Positions 7,021-16,121 of a stretch of DNA of 64,000 bases are shown here, in pieces. The translations under genes were made by a program, and so were the position numbers. The DNA lies in NCBI GenBank assembly GCA_900539605.1, contig UQCS01000004.1, positions 1-64,000 of the forward strand, given 5' to 3'. Positions within the stretch are counted from its first letter, which is position 1; each line of letters starts with the position of its first letter. This stretch comes from an uncultured Azospirillum sp. (GTDB lineage: Bacteria > Pseudomonadota > Alphaproteobacteria > RF32 > CAG-239). The notes beneath the pieces were generated by a model, which worked only from the letters and a program-made list of their open reading frames with translations, was not told where the DNA came from and searched no databases.

Positions 7021-8136
7021 CTATCCGTCCTCCAAATGCAGCAAGACGGATATACTGACCATAAACACAATCAGCGTCGGCGTCCATACAGCCAGCATCG
7101 CCGGAATATAACCGTTGATTCCGAAAGCATAAATCACCTGTGACAAAAAATAAACCATAAAGCCGGTCGAGATACCGCCGACAATCAAAAACATCACCCC
7201 GCCGCGGCGATTGTTGGGACGAAGGGCAAAAACAGCCGCCACCAACACCATCGCGCATAACAAAAACGGCGAATTCCACAAGGACATATAGCGCATTTGA
7301 TGCCGCAGGGCCGAAAAACCCGCCAACTCGTAAAAACGGATCGTATCCGGCAAGTTCCAAAAAGAAATCGCTTCCGGATCAATAAAGTTTTCTTTGATGC
7401 GCTCAATTGTCAATGTGGTTTCATAATCTACATTATTGATTTTTTGCACCGGCTGTCCGGCTTCAAAAATTCTCACGTCTTTCAGCTCAAATTTATTGCC
7501 TTTCAGTTCCGCCGCATAAGCCTCCACCCTTTTAAGCAATTGCGACTGGCGGTCCATTTCCAACACGCTCACTTTTCTAAGCAGCAGCACGTCTTCTTCC
7601 TGCCGCACCGATTTGGCTTCCAATACCAAAAAGGTGTTTTCGTCAACCGCTTCGCGGATCCACAGCCCCTTGTTGGAAAACAAAACTGCTTTCGGATCCC
7701 TCGTCTTAAAACGATAATCCAGCGTCTCATAAACTTCGTACAGATAAGAAGAAATCGGATTAAGCATCGTAATATTGACAATGCCGACCATAAACACGGC
7801 AGCCAGCACCGGCGCCAGAAATCCCCAGATAGAAACTCCGGCAGCACGGATAATGACAAATTCGTTGCTGCGGCTAACCTTCCAAAACGTGATCATTGCT
7901 GCAATCATCATAATAAACGGAAACACCATTTCAAAGGTGCGCGGCAACTTGGAAAAAGCCATTTTCAGAATAAAAACCAAATCCACGTCCGGCCGGTCGG
8001 CAGTACGGCGTAACAGTTCGATCACTTCAAACATCAGAATAACGCCGGTTACCATCAACAGAACCGCAATAAAATTGATTAAGATCTGTTTGGTCAGATA
8101 TCGTCCCAAAATAGAAGTCGGATTCATCGGTTTCAC
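7021..8136 (-). CDS. lptG: LPS export permease LptG
   Basis: This 371-residue inner-membrane protein belongs to the YjgP/YjgQ family, which forms the LptB2FG transporter that extracts lipopolysaccharide for transport to the cell surface. Visible features are N-terminal transmembrane helices (residues about 15-40, 65-90 and 100-125), a large periplasmic domain (about 135-270) and three C-terminal helices, the usual six-helix layout. The N-terminal ILGRYLTKQIL and the RSNEFVIIRAAG coupling-helix region are typical. Usually lptF precedes lptG; here the upstream neighbour is gmk, so lptF must be elsewhere. LptG rather than LptF is inferred from overall similarity. Confidence 0.88.
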   Translation of the reverse strand: MKPMNPTSILGRYLTKQILINFIAVLLMVTGVILMFEVIELLRRTADRPDVDLVFILKMAFSKLPRTFEMVFPFIMMIAAMITFWKVSRSNEFVIIRAAGVSIWGFLAPVLAAVFMVGIVNITMLNPISSYLYEVYETLDYRFKTRDPKAVLFSNKGLWIREAVDENTFLVLEAKSVRQEEDVLLLRKVSVLEMDRQSQLLKRVEAYAAELKGNKFELKDVRIFEAGQPVQKINNVDYETTLTIERIKENFIDPEAISFWNLPDTIRFYELAGFSALRHQMRYMSLWNSPFLLCAMVLVAAVFALRPNNRRGGVMFLIVGGISTGFMVYFLSQVIYAFGINGYIPAMLAVWTPTLIVFMVSISVLLHLEDG

Positions 8137-8196
8137 TTTGTCTTGTTAAATTTGCTGCCCAGCATACCCAAAATTATGATGCTTGGCAAGCAAAGT

Positions 8197-8862
8197 TTAT
8201 GCTTCTTGGGCTTCTTTTACCAACGAATCGACCAACGTTTTCAAACCGTTCAGCTGGCGTACCCGTTTCATTCGTTCGCCGGAAATGATACGACGAATTT
8301 TTTCCACCGTATCTTCCAGTTCTTCATTAACCACCACATAGTCAAATTCATCCCAGTGACTGATTTTTTCTAAAACCATATTCATGCGTTTTTCGATCAC
8401 TTCCCGGCTGTCGGTCCCGCGACCTTCCAAACGGCGGCGCACTTCTTTGATCGAGGGCGGCAACAAATAAATCGTCACGGCATCGGCGCCGGCCTTTTCC
8501 TTCATCTGACGCGCCCCCATCCAATCGAGATCAAACAACACGTCTTCGCCGACATTGATAAAACTGTCTACTTCCGAACGCAAAGTTCCGTAACGGTTTC
8601 CGTACTGCGAGTCGACATATTCGTAAAAAGCGTCTTCCTTAATCAGCTGATCATACTGCTGATCGGTAATAAAGTAATAATCCACTCCGTCAACCTCATT
8701 ATGACGTTGCGGACGGGTAGTGACCGAAACCGAAAATTTGATATGCGGATCACGAGCAAGAATTTCCTTAATGACAGTTCCTTTGCCGGCACCGGACGGC
8801 CCTTCGATAATAAACATGGTGCCGCGGCGGACCTTGCGCAGATAATTAATAACGTCTTCCAT
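8197..8862 (-). CDS. gmk: Guanylate kinase
   Basis: The cytoplasmic enzyme converts GMP and ATP to GDP and ADP. The P-loop GPSGAGKG is at residues 21-28. The GMP-binding region has SVSVTTRPQR and GVDYYFI, the latter in the conserved GxDYxF context, and the lid has RLEGRGTDS. At 221 residues it is slightly longer than usual because of a short N-terminal extension; a TTG or GTG start nearer the P-loop cannot be excluded. It follows yicC by 3 bases, the common yicC-gmk operon. Confidence 0.95.
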   Translation of the reverse strand: MEDVINYLRKVRRGTMFIIEGPSGAGKGTVIKEILARDPHIKFSVSVTTRPQRHNEVDGVDYYFITDQQYDQLIKEDAFYEYVDSQYGNRYGTLRSEVDSFINVGEDVLFDLDWMGARQMKEKAGADAVTIYLLPPSIKEVRRRLEGRGTDSREVIEKRMNMVLEKISHWDEFDYVVVNEELEDTVEKIRRIISGERMKRVRQLNGLKTLVDSLVKEAQEA

Positions 8863-8865
8863 TTT

Positions 8866-9768
8866 CTACTCCATATTTTGTACTTGTTCACGCAATTGCT
8901 CAATAACGGCTTTCAGTTCCATCCCGCGATTGATAATCTCAATATCCGCGGCCTTGGAACAAGTTGTGTTGGTTTCGCGATTCAGTTCCTGACACAAAAA
9001 GTCAAAGCGGCGTCCTAACGTCTGACCGGCTTCCAGCAACTGCCGCGCTGTTTTGATGTGAGCAGTCAGACGATCGATTTCTTCGCGAATATCGGCCCGG
9101 TTCACCAACAAAACCGCTTCCTGAGCCAGCCTTTCCTCACTGATCGGATTTCCTTCCAACAATTCGGCCAGCTGGACCGTGAGCTTTTGTTTCAGGGCTG
9201 CCGGCTGCAAGGCTGCTTTACGGGCAATTTCTTTGACCAACGCTTCAATCCGGTCAACTTGTTGTTCCAACACCGACTTAATCTTCGAACCTTCTTGACG
9301 ACGGTCAAACTGCAACCGGACGCAGCATTCTTCAAAACCGGCACTCAACCGTTGGCGGATCAACTCCAGTTCTTCCTCGCCAAAACGGTTTTTAACCACT
9401 TCAATTACGCCGTTTACCCCCAGCAGTTCACTGGCGGAAGGAGGTGTCAAATCATCAGGATGGGCACGATACAAATCCACTGCAGCACTGGTCAGACGTT
9501 CCAGCAATTCGCGATTGATGTTAACCTCGGTATCGCTGCGTTCAAGCGTCACTTCAAGCGAAACATTCATATTGCCGCGTTCAAAATAAGCGGCGGCAAT
9601 ATTGCGCAGATTAAGGCTGATTTCATCCAACCACGATGGCAGCCGGGTTTTCAGGTCCAGGCTTTTGCCGTTGACGCTTTTAATTTCCCACACCCAGGAA
9701 AGTGAAAAGTTTCCCTGTTCCAAACTGCCGCTCTGGCGGGCAAAACCGGTCATACTGGATATTTGCAA
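8866..9768 (-). CDS. yicC: YicC-family endoribonuclease
   Basis: This 300-residue member of the YicC/YloC family starts with MTGFARQSG and ends with the conserved region KAADIEIINRGMELKAVIEQ preceded by DFLCQELNRE; both are family signatures. Family members degrade RNA in a metal-dependent way. It is translationally linked to gmk. The promoter is probably in the 78-base gap shared with the divergent SDR gene. Confidence 0.92.
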   Translation of the reverse strand: MQISSMTGFARQSGSLEQGNFSLSWVWEIKSVNGKSLDLKTRLPSWLDEISLNLRNIAAAYFERGNMNVSLEVTLERSDTEVNINRELLERLTSAAVDLYRAHPDDLTPPSASELLGVNGVIEVVKNRFGEEELELIRQRLSAGFEECCVRLQFDRRQEGSKIKSVLEQQVDRIEALVKEIARKAALQPAALKQKLTVQLAELLEGNPISEERLAQEAVLLVNRADIREEIDRLTAHIKTARQLLEAGQTLGRRFDFLCQELNRETNTTCSKAADIEIINRGMELKAVIEQLREQVQNME

Positions 9769-9846
9769 AAAAGTTCTCCCGAAAAATAAAATTTTGGTTA
9801 TTATAGAAGAAAAAGTTTAACAATACTTTATAACGGAATCAAAAAA

Positions 9847-10611
9847 ATGGAAACAAAATTCAAAAACGTTCTCATCACCGGTGCCTCTTCGGGAATCGGT
9901 CAGGCTATGGCCCTTTACTATGCCGCTGCCGGCGCGGAACGCCTTTTTGTCTGCGGACGCAACCGCAAACGATTGGACGAAGTTAAGCAGGAATGCGAAA
10001 AATTCGGTGCCAAAGTAGACGCCGCAATCATTGACGTCAACGATCGCGACAAGGTCAAACGCTGGATTGTCGGCAGCAATAAAAAAGCAGCGCTTCATTT
10101 GGTGTTGGCCAATGCCGGAGTCGCAACCACCGCCGAAGTGGAAGAAAACATCTATAACACCTTCAATACCAACATTTTCGGGGTTTTGCACACTGTGTTG
10201 CCGACAATTGAAATATTTTCCAAACGACGTTCCAAGACCCCGATGGCAATTGCCATGCTCAGTTCAATTGCGGGTTATCACGGTCTGGCCGGCTGTCCAT
10301 CTTACAGCGCCAGCAAAGCCTGTGTTAAAGCTTACGGCGAAGCGCTCAGAGTATATTTAGCCCCCCGGAACATTCAGGTTAGTGTCATCTGTCCCGGATT
10401 CGTCAAGTCGCGCATTACCGACCAAAACACCTGCCCGATGCCATTTTTCATGCCGGCGGAAAAAGCAGCGGCAATCATCGGACACCGGTTGGAAAACAAT
10501 GTCGGGTTGATTGCTTTTCCGTGGCCGATGCGCCTTTCGGCATGGTTCCTTTCGATTCTGCCCAACCGTCTCAGTAGCTTTATTGCTTCCAAACTGCCTT
10601 ATAAAGTGTAA
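9847..10611 (+). CDS. Short-chain dehydrogenase/reductase
   Basis: A classical SDR of 254 residues. The nucleotide-binding motif TGASSGIG is at residues 11-18, NAG at 89-91, catalytic Ser139/140, and YSASK with Tyr153 and Lys157. CGRNR after the second strand suggests NADP(H). The C-terminus after residue 210 is hydrophobic (MRLSAWFLSILPNRLSSFIA), suggesting membrane association. The substrate cannot be read from sequence; family relatives act on lipids or sugars. It is a single gene divergent from yicC-gmk. Confidence 0.88.
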   Translation: METKFKNVLITGASSGIGQAMALYYAAAGAERLFVCGRNRKRLDEVKQECEKFGAKVDAAIIDVNDRDKVKRWIVGSNKKAALHLVLANAGVATTAEVEENIYNTFNTNIFGVLHTVLPTIEIFSKRRSKTPMAIAMLSSIAGYHGLAGCPSYSASKACVKAYGEALRVYLAPRNIQVSVICPGFVKSRITDQNTCPMPFFMPAEKAAAIIGHRLENNVGLIAFPWPMRLSAWFLSILPNRLSSFIASKLPYKV

Positions 10612-10637
10612 GCGCTGCCGTACGATCGGTTTTTAAA

Positions 10638-10690
10638 AATCAAAAAGAGGAAACTTGCCGTTCAAGACAACTTTCCTCTTTTGATTTTTC
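10638..10690. terminator. Bidirectional terminator
   Basis: TCAAAAAGAGGAAA and TTTCCTCTTTTGA pair around an 18-base loop between the convergent SDR and small membrane protein genes. Confidence 0.7.
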
Positions 10691-10695
10691 TTTTC

Positions 10696-10908
10696 CTATT
10701 TCTTTTTCCCGAAAAAGGCCTTGCACGCCAACACCAAAATCACAATCAGCGCAACTGAAGGAATCAGGGGGCCGCCGGCAAAATTAAATACCGCAACGGC
10801 AAAAAGATATACCATCACATTTCCGTACTCGCCGCGTCTCAAAAAGATAAAGACCGGTACTGCAAAAGCAATTAGAACTGCCCAGCAAATAATTTGAATC
10901 CAGATCAT
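10696..10908 (-). CDS. Small hydrophobic membrane protein
   Basis: A 70-residue protein with about three hydrophobic segments and a basic C-terminus, FFGKKK, which should be cytoplasmic. No family recognised. There is no clear Shine-Dalgarno sequence; the leader is A/T only, as in other unknown genes in this window. A pair of repeats lies immediately upstream (10938-11077). Coding status is supported by consistent hydrophobicity and a terminator at its end. Confidence 0.5.
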   Translation of the reverse strand: MIWIQIICWAVLIAFAVPVFIFLRRGEYGNVMVYLFAVAVFNFAGGPLIPSVALIVILVLACKAFFGKKK

Positions 10909-10937
10909 ATATTTATTTTTTTAATTTTCACCGAAAA

Positions 10938-11098
10938 AAGGTTAACATATGGCTCGGATTCTTTTGGCACAGAAACTGTCGAACATATAATTAACCTTAA
11001 AAATACGATATCTTGCAGGCATAATCAATATGTTCGTTTCTTTGGCACAGAAAAGAGATACATATAATAATTAACCTAAAAAAACAAAATCGTATTTT
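10938..11098. repeat. Two diverged 50-60 bp repeat units
   Basis: Unit 1 (10938-10998) has inverted ends AAGGTTAA and TTAACCTT. Unit 2 (11027-11077) shares TTGGCACAGAAA, ACATATAAT and TTAACCT in the same order about 78 bases away. Unit 2 is itself flanked by AAAATACGAT (11000-11009) and its reverse complement ATCGTATTTT (11089-11098). No gene is seen in 10909-11189. Each unit also reads as a -35/-10 pair (TTGGCA, TATAAT) on the plus strand, but nothing obvious lies downstream. Confidence 0.55.
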
Positions 11099-11189
11099 GT
11101 AAGATTGATTATAAACATTTTAACGCCCCACTACAACAAAAAACGTAATTTCCGCCTCAAACAGTCTTATCATTGCGTCGACCGGACAT

Positions 11190-11230
11190 AAAAAAACAGC
11201 CCCGAATCAACATCGGAGCTGTTTTCTGTT
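11190..11230 (-). terminator. Terminator of carD
   Basis: On the minus strand, AACAGCTCCGA and TCGGGGCTGTT pair around a short loop and are followed by a T-run. Confidence 0.7.
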
Positions 11231-11240
11231 CTACAAAGAA

Positions 11241-11783
11241 TTATTCTGCAGCAACCGCGGCGTCGGCAGACAAAATGTCCAACAGCTTTTTGGTCGCATC
11301 CGGCGCACTGATATTGTTGCAAATGGCATATTCGTTGGCCAGCCGGTCCAGCGCCTGTTCATAAATCTGGCGTTCGCTGTAAGACTGTTCCGAAAGGTTC
11401 TCGCGGCGATAAAGGTCCCGAACCACTTCAGCAATCGCTACCGGGCTGCCCGAATTGATTTTGTTTTCATATTCCTGAGCACGGCGCGACCACATGATCT
11501 TCTTGACCTTTGCCTTGCCTTTCAATACATCCACCGCTTCATCCATGATCGATGTTTCGGAAATTTTGCGCAAGCCTACGCTCTCAGCCTTACAGAGCGG
11601 CACCCGCAGCGTCATTTTATCTTTGTCAAAATTAACAACAATCAACTCTAATTCAGATCCTCCGATTTTCTGTGTGGCAATATCGGCAACTTTTCCCACG
11701 CCGTGAGCCGGATAAACCACAAATTCGCCGGAATTGAATGCAATTTTCGATGTTGTTTTCTTGTTCATTACTTGTTTTCCCAT
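11241..11783 (-). CDS. carD: CarD-family transcriptional regulator
   Basis: This 180-residue protein has an N-terminal RNA-polymerase-interacting Tudor-like domain (residues about 18-75, GEFVVYPAHGVGKVADI) and a helical C-terminal DNA-binding domain with the family signature WSRRAQEYENKINSG (residues about 97-111). In alphaproteobacteria CdnL/CarD stabilises the open promoter complex at rRNA and metabolic promoters. The start may be Met1 or Met6; neither has a strong ribosome site. It is a single gene with its own terminator. Confidence 0.92.
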   Translation of the reverse strand: MGKQVMNKKTTSKIAFNSGEFVVYPAHGVGKVADIATQKIGGSELELIVVNFDKDKMTLRVPLCKAESVGLRKISETSIMDEAVDVLKGKAKVKKIMWSRRAQEYENKINSGSPVAIAEVVRDLYRRENLSEQSYSERQIYEQALDRLANEYAICNNISAPDATKKLLDILSADAAVAAE

Positions 11784-11881
11784 AAGTTAAACCAAATATC
11801 CAAATCTTCGTTTTTCTCCAAAACAGTGCCTACTATACCACATTTTAAAGGGTAAATCCAGTCTGTTTTTTTATTTTTTTG

Positions 11882-12361
11882 TCAATTGCCGCCGGCGGCC
11901 GGAAACAACTGCGTCTGACGAAGCGCTTCCCCTAAAACCATCGTCGCCGATACCGCCACATTAATCGAACGTGCCGCTTCGGTCATCGGAATGGTTACCC
12001 GGGCATCCACCGACTGATGAACCGCTTCCGGAACCCCGGCGCTTTCACGGCCGACCATAAGAACGTCGGTGGGCCGAAACTCAAAATCGGTATAACGCAG
12101 CGGCGATTTCGTCGTCAGCAAAACGATGCGGCCATATTCTTCGGGATGCGCATAGGCATAGCTGCAAAAATCATCCCAGGAATTATGGCGCCGGTATTTG
12201 ACCAAATCGAGATAATCCATGCCGTAACGGCGCAAAGCCCGCTGATCAAACACAAAACCGCAAGGTTCGATAATATCAACTTCAATCCCCATACAGGCAC
12301 CAAGCCGCAGCATGGTGCCTGTATTTTGTGGCATATCGGGTTGAAACAAAGCCAACCGCAT
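11882..12361 (-). CDS. trmL: tRNA (cytidine/uridine-34 2'-O) methyltransferase
   Basis: This 159-residue SPOUT enzyme methylates the wobble ribose of tRNA-Leu using SAM. It starts MRLALFQPDMPQNTGT, and the trefoil-knot SAM site is visible in LMVGRESAGVPE and IPMTEAARSINVAVS, the canonical TrmL motifs 2 and 3. Length is as expected. It begins 3 bases after ileS and is probably cotranscribed. Confidence 0.93.
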   Translation of the reverse strand: MRLALFQPDMPQNTGTMLRLGACMGIEVDIIEPCGFVFDQRALRRYGMDYLDLVKYRRHNSWDDFCSYAYAHPEEYGRIVLLTTKSPLRYTDFEFRPTDVLMVGRESAGVPEAVHQSVDARVTIPMTEAARSINVAVSATMVLGEALRQTQLFPAAGGN

Positions 12362-12363
12362 GA

Positions 12364-15300
12364 TCAGGCACCTTTTTTCAAAGCCATCGCTTCGGCCGTG
12401 GCAGCGGCATCATATTCAACGTCAAAACATACCCGGCAGCCTTCAATCTCGGCCACAATACCGGCCGTGCAGTCGGTTTCTACTTCCTCGGCTTGGGCAA
12501 GAACCTGCCCGGCAATCATCGTCTTAAATTTATCCAGCGCTGCCGCCAGTTTTCCTTCCGCTTTCCAGCGCAGACGGATGCGATAATAAATTTCAAAATC
12601 TTTGTCTTTACGCAGACTTTGAACCATCCGAACAAAGTCGCGGGCCATGCCTTCTTGCTCCAACGCTTCGCTGACTTCGGTATTCAGAACGATCACGGCC
12701 TTGTTGTCGGCAAAAGCTTTTCCGGCCTTTCCGTTCAGAATCTCCAGTCTTTCTTCATACAGATCGGGTGTGAGGACAATTCCCGCCACGCAGATTCCCT
12801 CACTGCCGTTCTCACTCCAGCAGGGAACACCGGTCTTTTTGTATTCGTTATAGGCGGCCATAACCTTACCCATATCTTTGCCGAGCTTTTTGCCAAGCAG
12901 CGGCGTATAAAGATAAAGCGACGGCGCGGCATAGGCTCCCACATTGCTGTCCGCCTGCACCTGCTTGACATTAAGTTCGTCTCTGATGATCTCTTTGTAA
13001 GCATCGTTTAAAAAGTCCAAATTGCTGCCGGCAACCGTCAGATCGGAAAGCGGCAGTCGGTTACGCAGATTTTTCTCTTCACGGACAAATTTCCCGGCCG
13101 AACACAAATCCTGCACAAAGTCCATTTCACGTACCAGATTTTCATCGGCGTCAACATCCGACAATTCGGGATAATCGGTCAGATGAACCGAAGCCCGGGC
13201 ATCGACCAGCGCCTGATAAACATATTCGGTTGTAAACGGCATCAGCGGCGCCATGATTTTGCTCAAATTGACCAAAACGGTATACAGAACATCAAAAGCC
13301 TGCCGGTCGCCGGCCCAGAAACGGTCTCGGGTACGGCGGATATACCAGTTGTTGAGAATTTCCATAAAGGCGGCAATTTCATTGCAGGCATGGGCAACAT
13401 CATAAGTATTTAAACCGTGTTTAACCTCTGCCGCCAGTTTCTTCAGCTTCGAAAGAATATAGTTGTCCAAAAACTCGCTTGAACAGCAGACTTCTTTGGC
13501 CTTATAGCCCTCCGCGTTGGCATACAGAGTAAAGAAATAAAAAGCATTCCAGAACGGAATCTGAGCCACACGGGCAGCCTTGACAATTTCCTTACCTTCC
13601 TGATCCACCGCCAGATTACCGCCTTTGAGTACAGGAGACGACACCAGGAACCAGCGCAGTGTATCCGATCCCATGCTGTCCAGCACCATTGCCGGATCGG
13701 GATAATTTTTCAGACGTTTCGACAGCTTTTGTCCGCCTTCGGCCATCAGCAGACCGGTGCAAACGCAATTTTTAAAAGCCGGCCGTTGGTGCAACGCCGT
13801 AGACAACACCGTCAGCGTATAAAACCAACCGCGGGTCTGATCCATTGCCTCAACGATAAAGTCGGCCGGGAAGTGATTTTCAAACCACTCTTTATTCTCA
13901 AACGGATAATGCACTTGCGCATAAGGCATTGAACCCGATTCAAACCAGCAGTCAAAAACGTCACTCACCCGACGCATCATACTTTTGCCGGTCGGATCTT
14001 TGGGATTGGGATAAACCACATCGTCAATATACGGTTTATGGAGATCGGTCACTTCAATTCCCGTTTTGGCTTTGATCTCTTCAATTGAGCCGAAAACATC
14101 TACGTTGGGATATTTCGGATCGTCCGATTTCCAAACCGGGATCGGCGTCCCCCAGAAACGATTGCGCGAAATCGACCAATCGCGTGCGCCTTCAAGCCAC
14201 TTGCCGAAACGCCCGTCTTTGATATGCTCGGGAACCCAGTTAATTTCCTGATTGTTTTTAACCATCTGGTCGCGAAAATCGGTAACCTTGACAAACCACG
14301 AAGACATCGCTTTGTAAATCAGCGGCGTATCGGTGCGCCAACAGAACGGATAAGAGTGGGTGTATTGTTCTTTTTTAACCAACAGACCGTTGGCTTTCAG
14401 CCACTGCATGATCGGCTCGTTGGTTTCAAAAACCTGTTTCCCTTCATAATCGGGAACTTCGGCGGTAAATTTTCCGGCTTCGTCCACCGGACAAACAACC
14501 GGAAAGTTTTCATCATAGGCTCGGCAGGCATCAAAGTCGTCCTGTCCGAAACCGGGCGCAATATGAACCACGCCGGTACCGTCTTCGGTCGATACAAATT
14601 CGCCACTCAAGATCTTAAACGCACCCTTTTCTTTTAAGGCTGCAAAATAAGGAAACATCGGTTCATAAGCGGTGCCGACCAGTTCGGAACCTTTCAGGGT
14701 TCCGACCCGGACCGCATTTTCCAGTTGTTTTTTATAACGTCCGAGCAGTGCTTCGGCCAAAATATATTTCTGTCCGTCTTCTTCCATCACTGCATACGAA
14801 ATATCACTGCCCACTGCCAGCATCAGGTTGGACGGCAAAGTCCAGGGCGTGGTGGTCCAGACCAGGATCTTCATATCGTTTTCCAGCTTGAACATCACCG
14901 TAATCGCATTGTCAGTTTTGTCTTGATATCCCTGATTGACTTCAAAGTTTGACAGCGGTGTTTCGGCAGCCCACGAATACGGCAGCACCCGGAAATCCTC
15001 ATAAATCAGCCCCTTGTCGTACAATTGCTTAAAGTTATTGATTACGCTTTCCATAAACGGCAGATCCATGGTCTTATAATCACGCGAAAAGTCAACCCAG
15101 CGGCCGATGCGTTTAAACATGTCCACCCAGATGCCGGAATATTTCAGCACATCCTGACGACAAAACTGATTAAACTTTTCAACCCCAAACTCTTCAATTT
15201 GCTTGCGTCCGGAAACCCCCAACTGTTTTTCAGCCGACATTTCGGCCGGCAGACCGTGACAGTCCCACCCCAGACGCCGGTCGACTTTTTTGCCGTTCAT

Positions 15301-15528
15301 GGTTTGAAAACGAGCTACCACGTCTTTGACATACGAGACCATAATATGTCCGTAGTGCGGCGTTCCGTTGGCAAACGGCGGTCCGTCATAAAATACGAAT
15401 TCGTCGGCACCATTACGATTTTCGACCGATTTTTCAAAAGTCTTGTCTTCTTCCCAAAATTGGAGCACGCTCTTTTCAAGCGCGGCAAAATCCGGTTTTG
15501 CTTTCTGTTCAGCATAATGTTTTGTCAT
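12364..15528 (-). CDS. ileS: Isoleucyl-tRNA synthetase, long eukaryal-like type
   Basis: The 1054-residue class I synthetase charges tRNA-Ile. The HIGH motif appears as HYGH (residues 58-61), followed by GWDCHGLP; the KMSKS motif appears as KLSKR near residue 600. The editing domain has VWTTTPWTLPSN (residues about 223-234). HYGH, the KxSKR form, the length and the long C-terminus lacking a clear zinc site fit the IleS2 class found in eukaryotes and some bacteria rather than the E. coli-like IleS1. IleS2 enzymes are known to tolerate mupirocin; that is family knowledge, not shown here. Confidence 0.95.
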   Translation of the reverse strand: MTKHYAEQKAKPDFAALEKSVLQFWEEDKTFEKSVENRNGADEFVFYDGPPFANGTPHYGHIMVSYVKDVVARFQTMNGKKVDRRLGWDCHGLPAEMSAEKQLGVSGRKQIEEFGVEKFNQFCRQDVLKYSGIWVDMFKRIGRWVDFSRDYKTMDLPFMESVINNFKQLYDKGLIYEDFRVLPYSWAAETPLSNFEVNQGYQDKTDNAITVMFKLENDMKILVWTTTPWTLPSNLMLAVGSDISYAVMEEDGQKYILAEALLGRYKKQLENAVRVGTLKGSELVGTAYEPMFPYFAALKEKGAFKILSGEFVSTEDGTGVVHIAPGFGQDDFDACRAYDENFPVVCPVDEAGKFTAEVPDYEGKQVFETNEPIMQWLKANGLLVKKEQYTHSYPFCWRTDTPLIYKAMSSWFVKVTDFRDQMVKNNQEINWVPEHIKDGRFGKWLEGARDWSISRNRFWGTPIPVWKSDDPKYPNVDVFGSIEEIKAKTGIEVTDLHKPYIDDVVYPNPKDPTGKSMMRRVSDVFDCWFESGSMPYAQVHYPFENKEWFENHFPADFIVEAMDQTRGWFYTLTVLSTALHQRPAFKNCVCTGLLMAEGGQKLSKRLKNYPDPAMVLDSMGSDTLRWFLVSSPVLKGGNLAVDQEGKEIVKAARVAQIPFWNAFYFFTLYANAEGYKAKEVCCSSEFLDNYILSKLKKLAAEVKHGLNTYDVAHACNEIAAFMEILNNWYIRRTRDRFWAGDRQAFDVLYTVLVNLSKIMAPLMPFTTEYVYQALVDARASVHLTDYPELSDVDADENLVREMDFVQDLCSAGKFVREEKNLRNRLPLSDLTVAGSNLDFLNDAYKEIIRDELNVKQVQADSNVGAYAAPSLYLYTPLLGKKLGKDMGKVMAAYNEYKKTGVPCWSENGSEGICVAGIVLTPDLYEERLEILNGKAGKAFADNKAVIVLNTEVSEALEQEGMARDFVRMVQSLRKDKDFEIYYRIRLRWKAEGKLAAALDKFKTMIAGQVLAQAEEVETDCTAGIVAEIEGCRVCFDVEYDAAATAEAMALKKGA

Positions 15529-15606
15529 TAATCCAACACCTTAAAGTTTTTGATTGTGAATCTGATTGATTAGAAATTTTGAATTTGTGTATGTGCAAAA
15601 AAGTAT

Positions 15607-15620
15607 ATCCCCTAGGGGAT
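15607..15620. promoter_or_regulatory. 14-base perfect palindrome upstream of ileS
   Basis: ATCCCCTAGGGGAT reads the same on both strands and lies about 80 bases upstream of ileS in an otherwise AT-rich gap (15529-15824). It could be an operator. No T-box or other riboswitch is recognisable in this gap. Confidence 0.3.
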
Positions 15621-15759
15621 AATAATCGAAACCGTGTATATCAAAAAGCTGCACATAAGAACTGTCCGCATTAAAATTTATTTCCGGCTTAACAATTTAA
15701 TACAACAAAGCCGGCAAGTCAAGCGCTTATATCATCGGGCCGACACCGCTCTTTTTTAC

Positions 15760-15788
15760 TTGTAAGAAACGCCGTTTTATGATAATAT
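15760..15788 (+). promoter_or_regulatory. Promoter of the 15825 operon
   Basis: TTGTAA (15760-15765), 17-base spacer, TAATAT (15783-15788). The bases over and after the -10 box read TATTTTGTCTACAAA, a variant of the TTTTGTCTAAA motif seen at other promoters in this window. Confidence 0.45.
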
Positions 15789-15824
15789 TTTGTCTACAAA
15801 CTTTATCGCAAAAGGAGTCCAGAC

Positions 15825-16121
15825 ATGGATAGCAAAAAAATCGCTCGCGGCGGCGTCAGCGTTGTTGAAACTCTCGCCAAATACGGCATCAAAGGAACCG
15901 GCATGGTCATCCGCTGCGGCGCCGAGGCAACCGGCATATTGACCAAAGAAGCCTGCAACCTTGCTTCCCATTTTTCCGGTTGTTCGCTCGGCAATAATAT
16001 CGGCGACTTTCTGATGAAAAAAACAAACGGATTGGTCAAGTCCGCTACCAAAACTGTAGAAAAAGGAAGTATTGCTGCCATAAAGAAATTAGCCGACCAT
16101 GCCCGTAACGGATTATCCTGA
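15825..16121 (+). CDS. Hypothetical 98-residue protein
   Basis: Start ATG 15825 has a strong AAAGGAG upstream. The protein is small, basic at both ends, with alternating Gly/Ala/Ile-rich helices and three cysteines. No signal peptide or clear membrane segment and no family recognised. It is followed with overlap or near-contact by the 16099 gene, so the two are probably translationally coupled and act together. Confidence 0.6.
   Translation: MDSKKIARGGVSVVETLAKYGIKGTGMVIRCGAEATGILTKEACNLASHFSGCSLGNNIGDFLMKKTNGLVKSATKTVEKGSIAAIKKLADHARNGLS

Noticed and set aside
7297..8013. Long open frame antisense to lptG, and similar long antisense frames over yicC, uvrC, ppdK and others
   Set aside because: They mirror real genes, have no ribosome sites, and show biased His/Phe/Arg content typical of shadow frames.
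10938..11077. TTGGCACAGAAA resembling a sigma-54 promoter in both repeats
   Set aside because: The -12 element TTGC is missing at the required distance, so I treat it only as part of the repeat.
15529..15824. T-box or riboswitch upstream of ileS
   Set aside because: No specifier loop, TGG antiterminator motif or terminator is visible; only a short palindrome.
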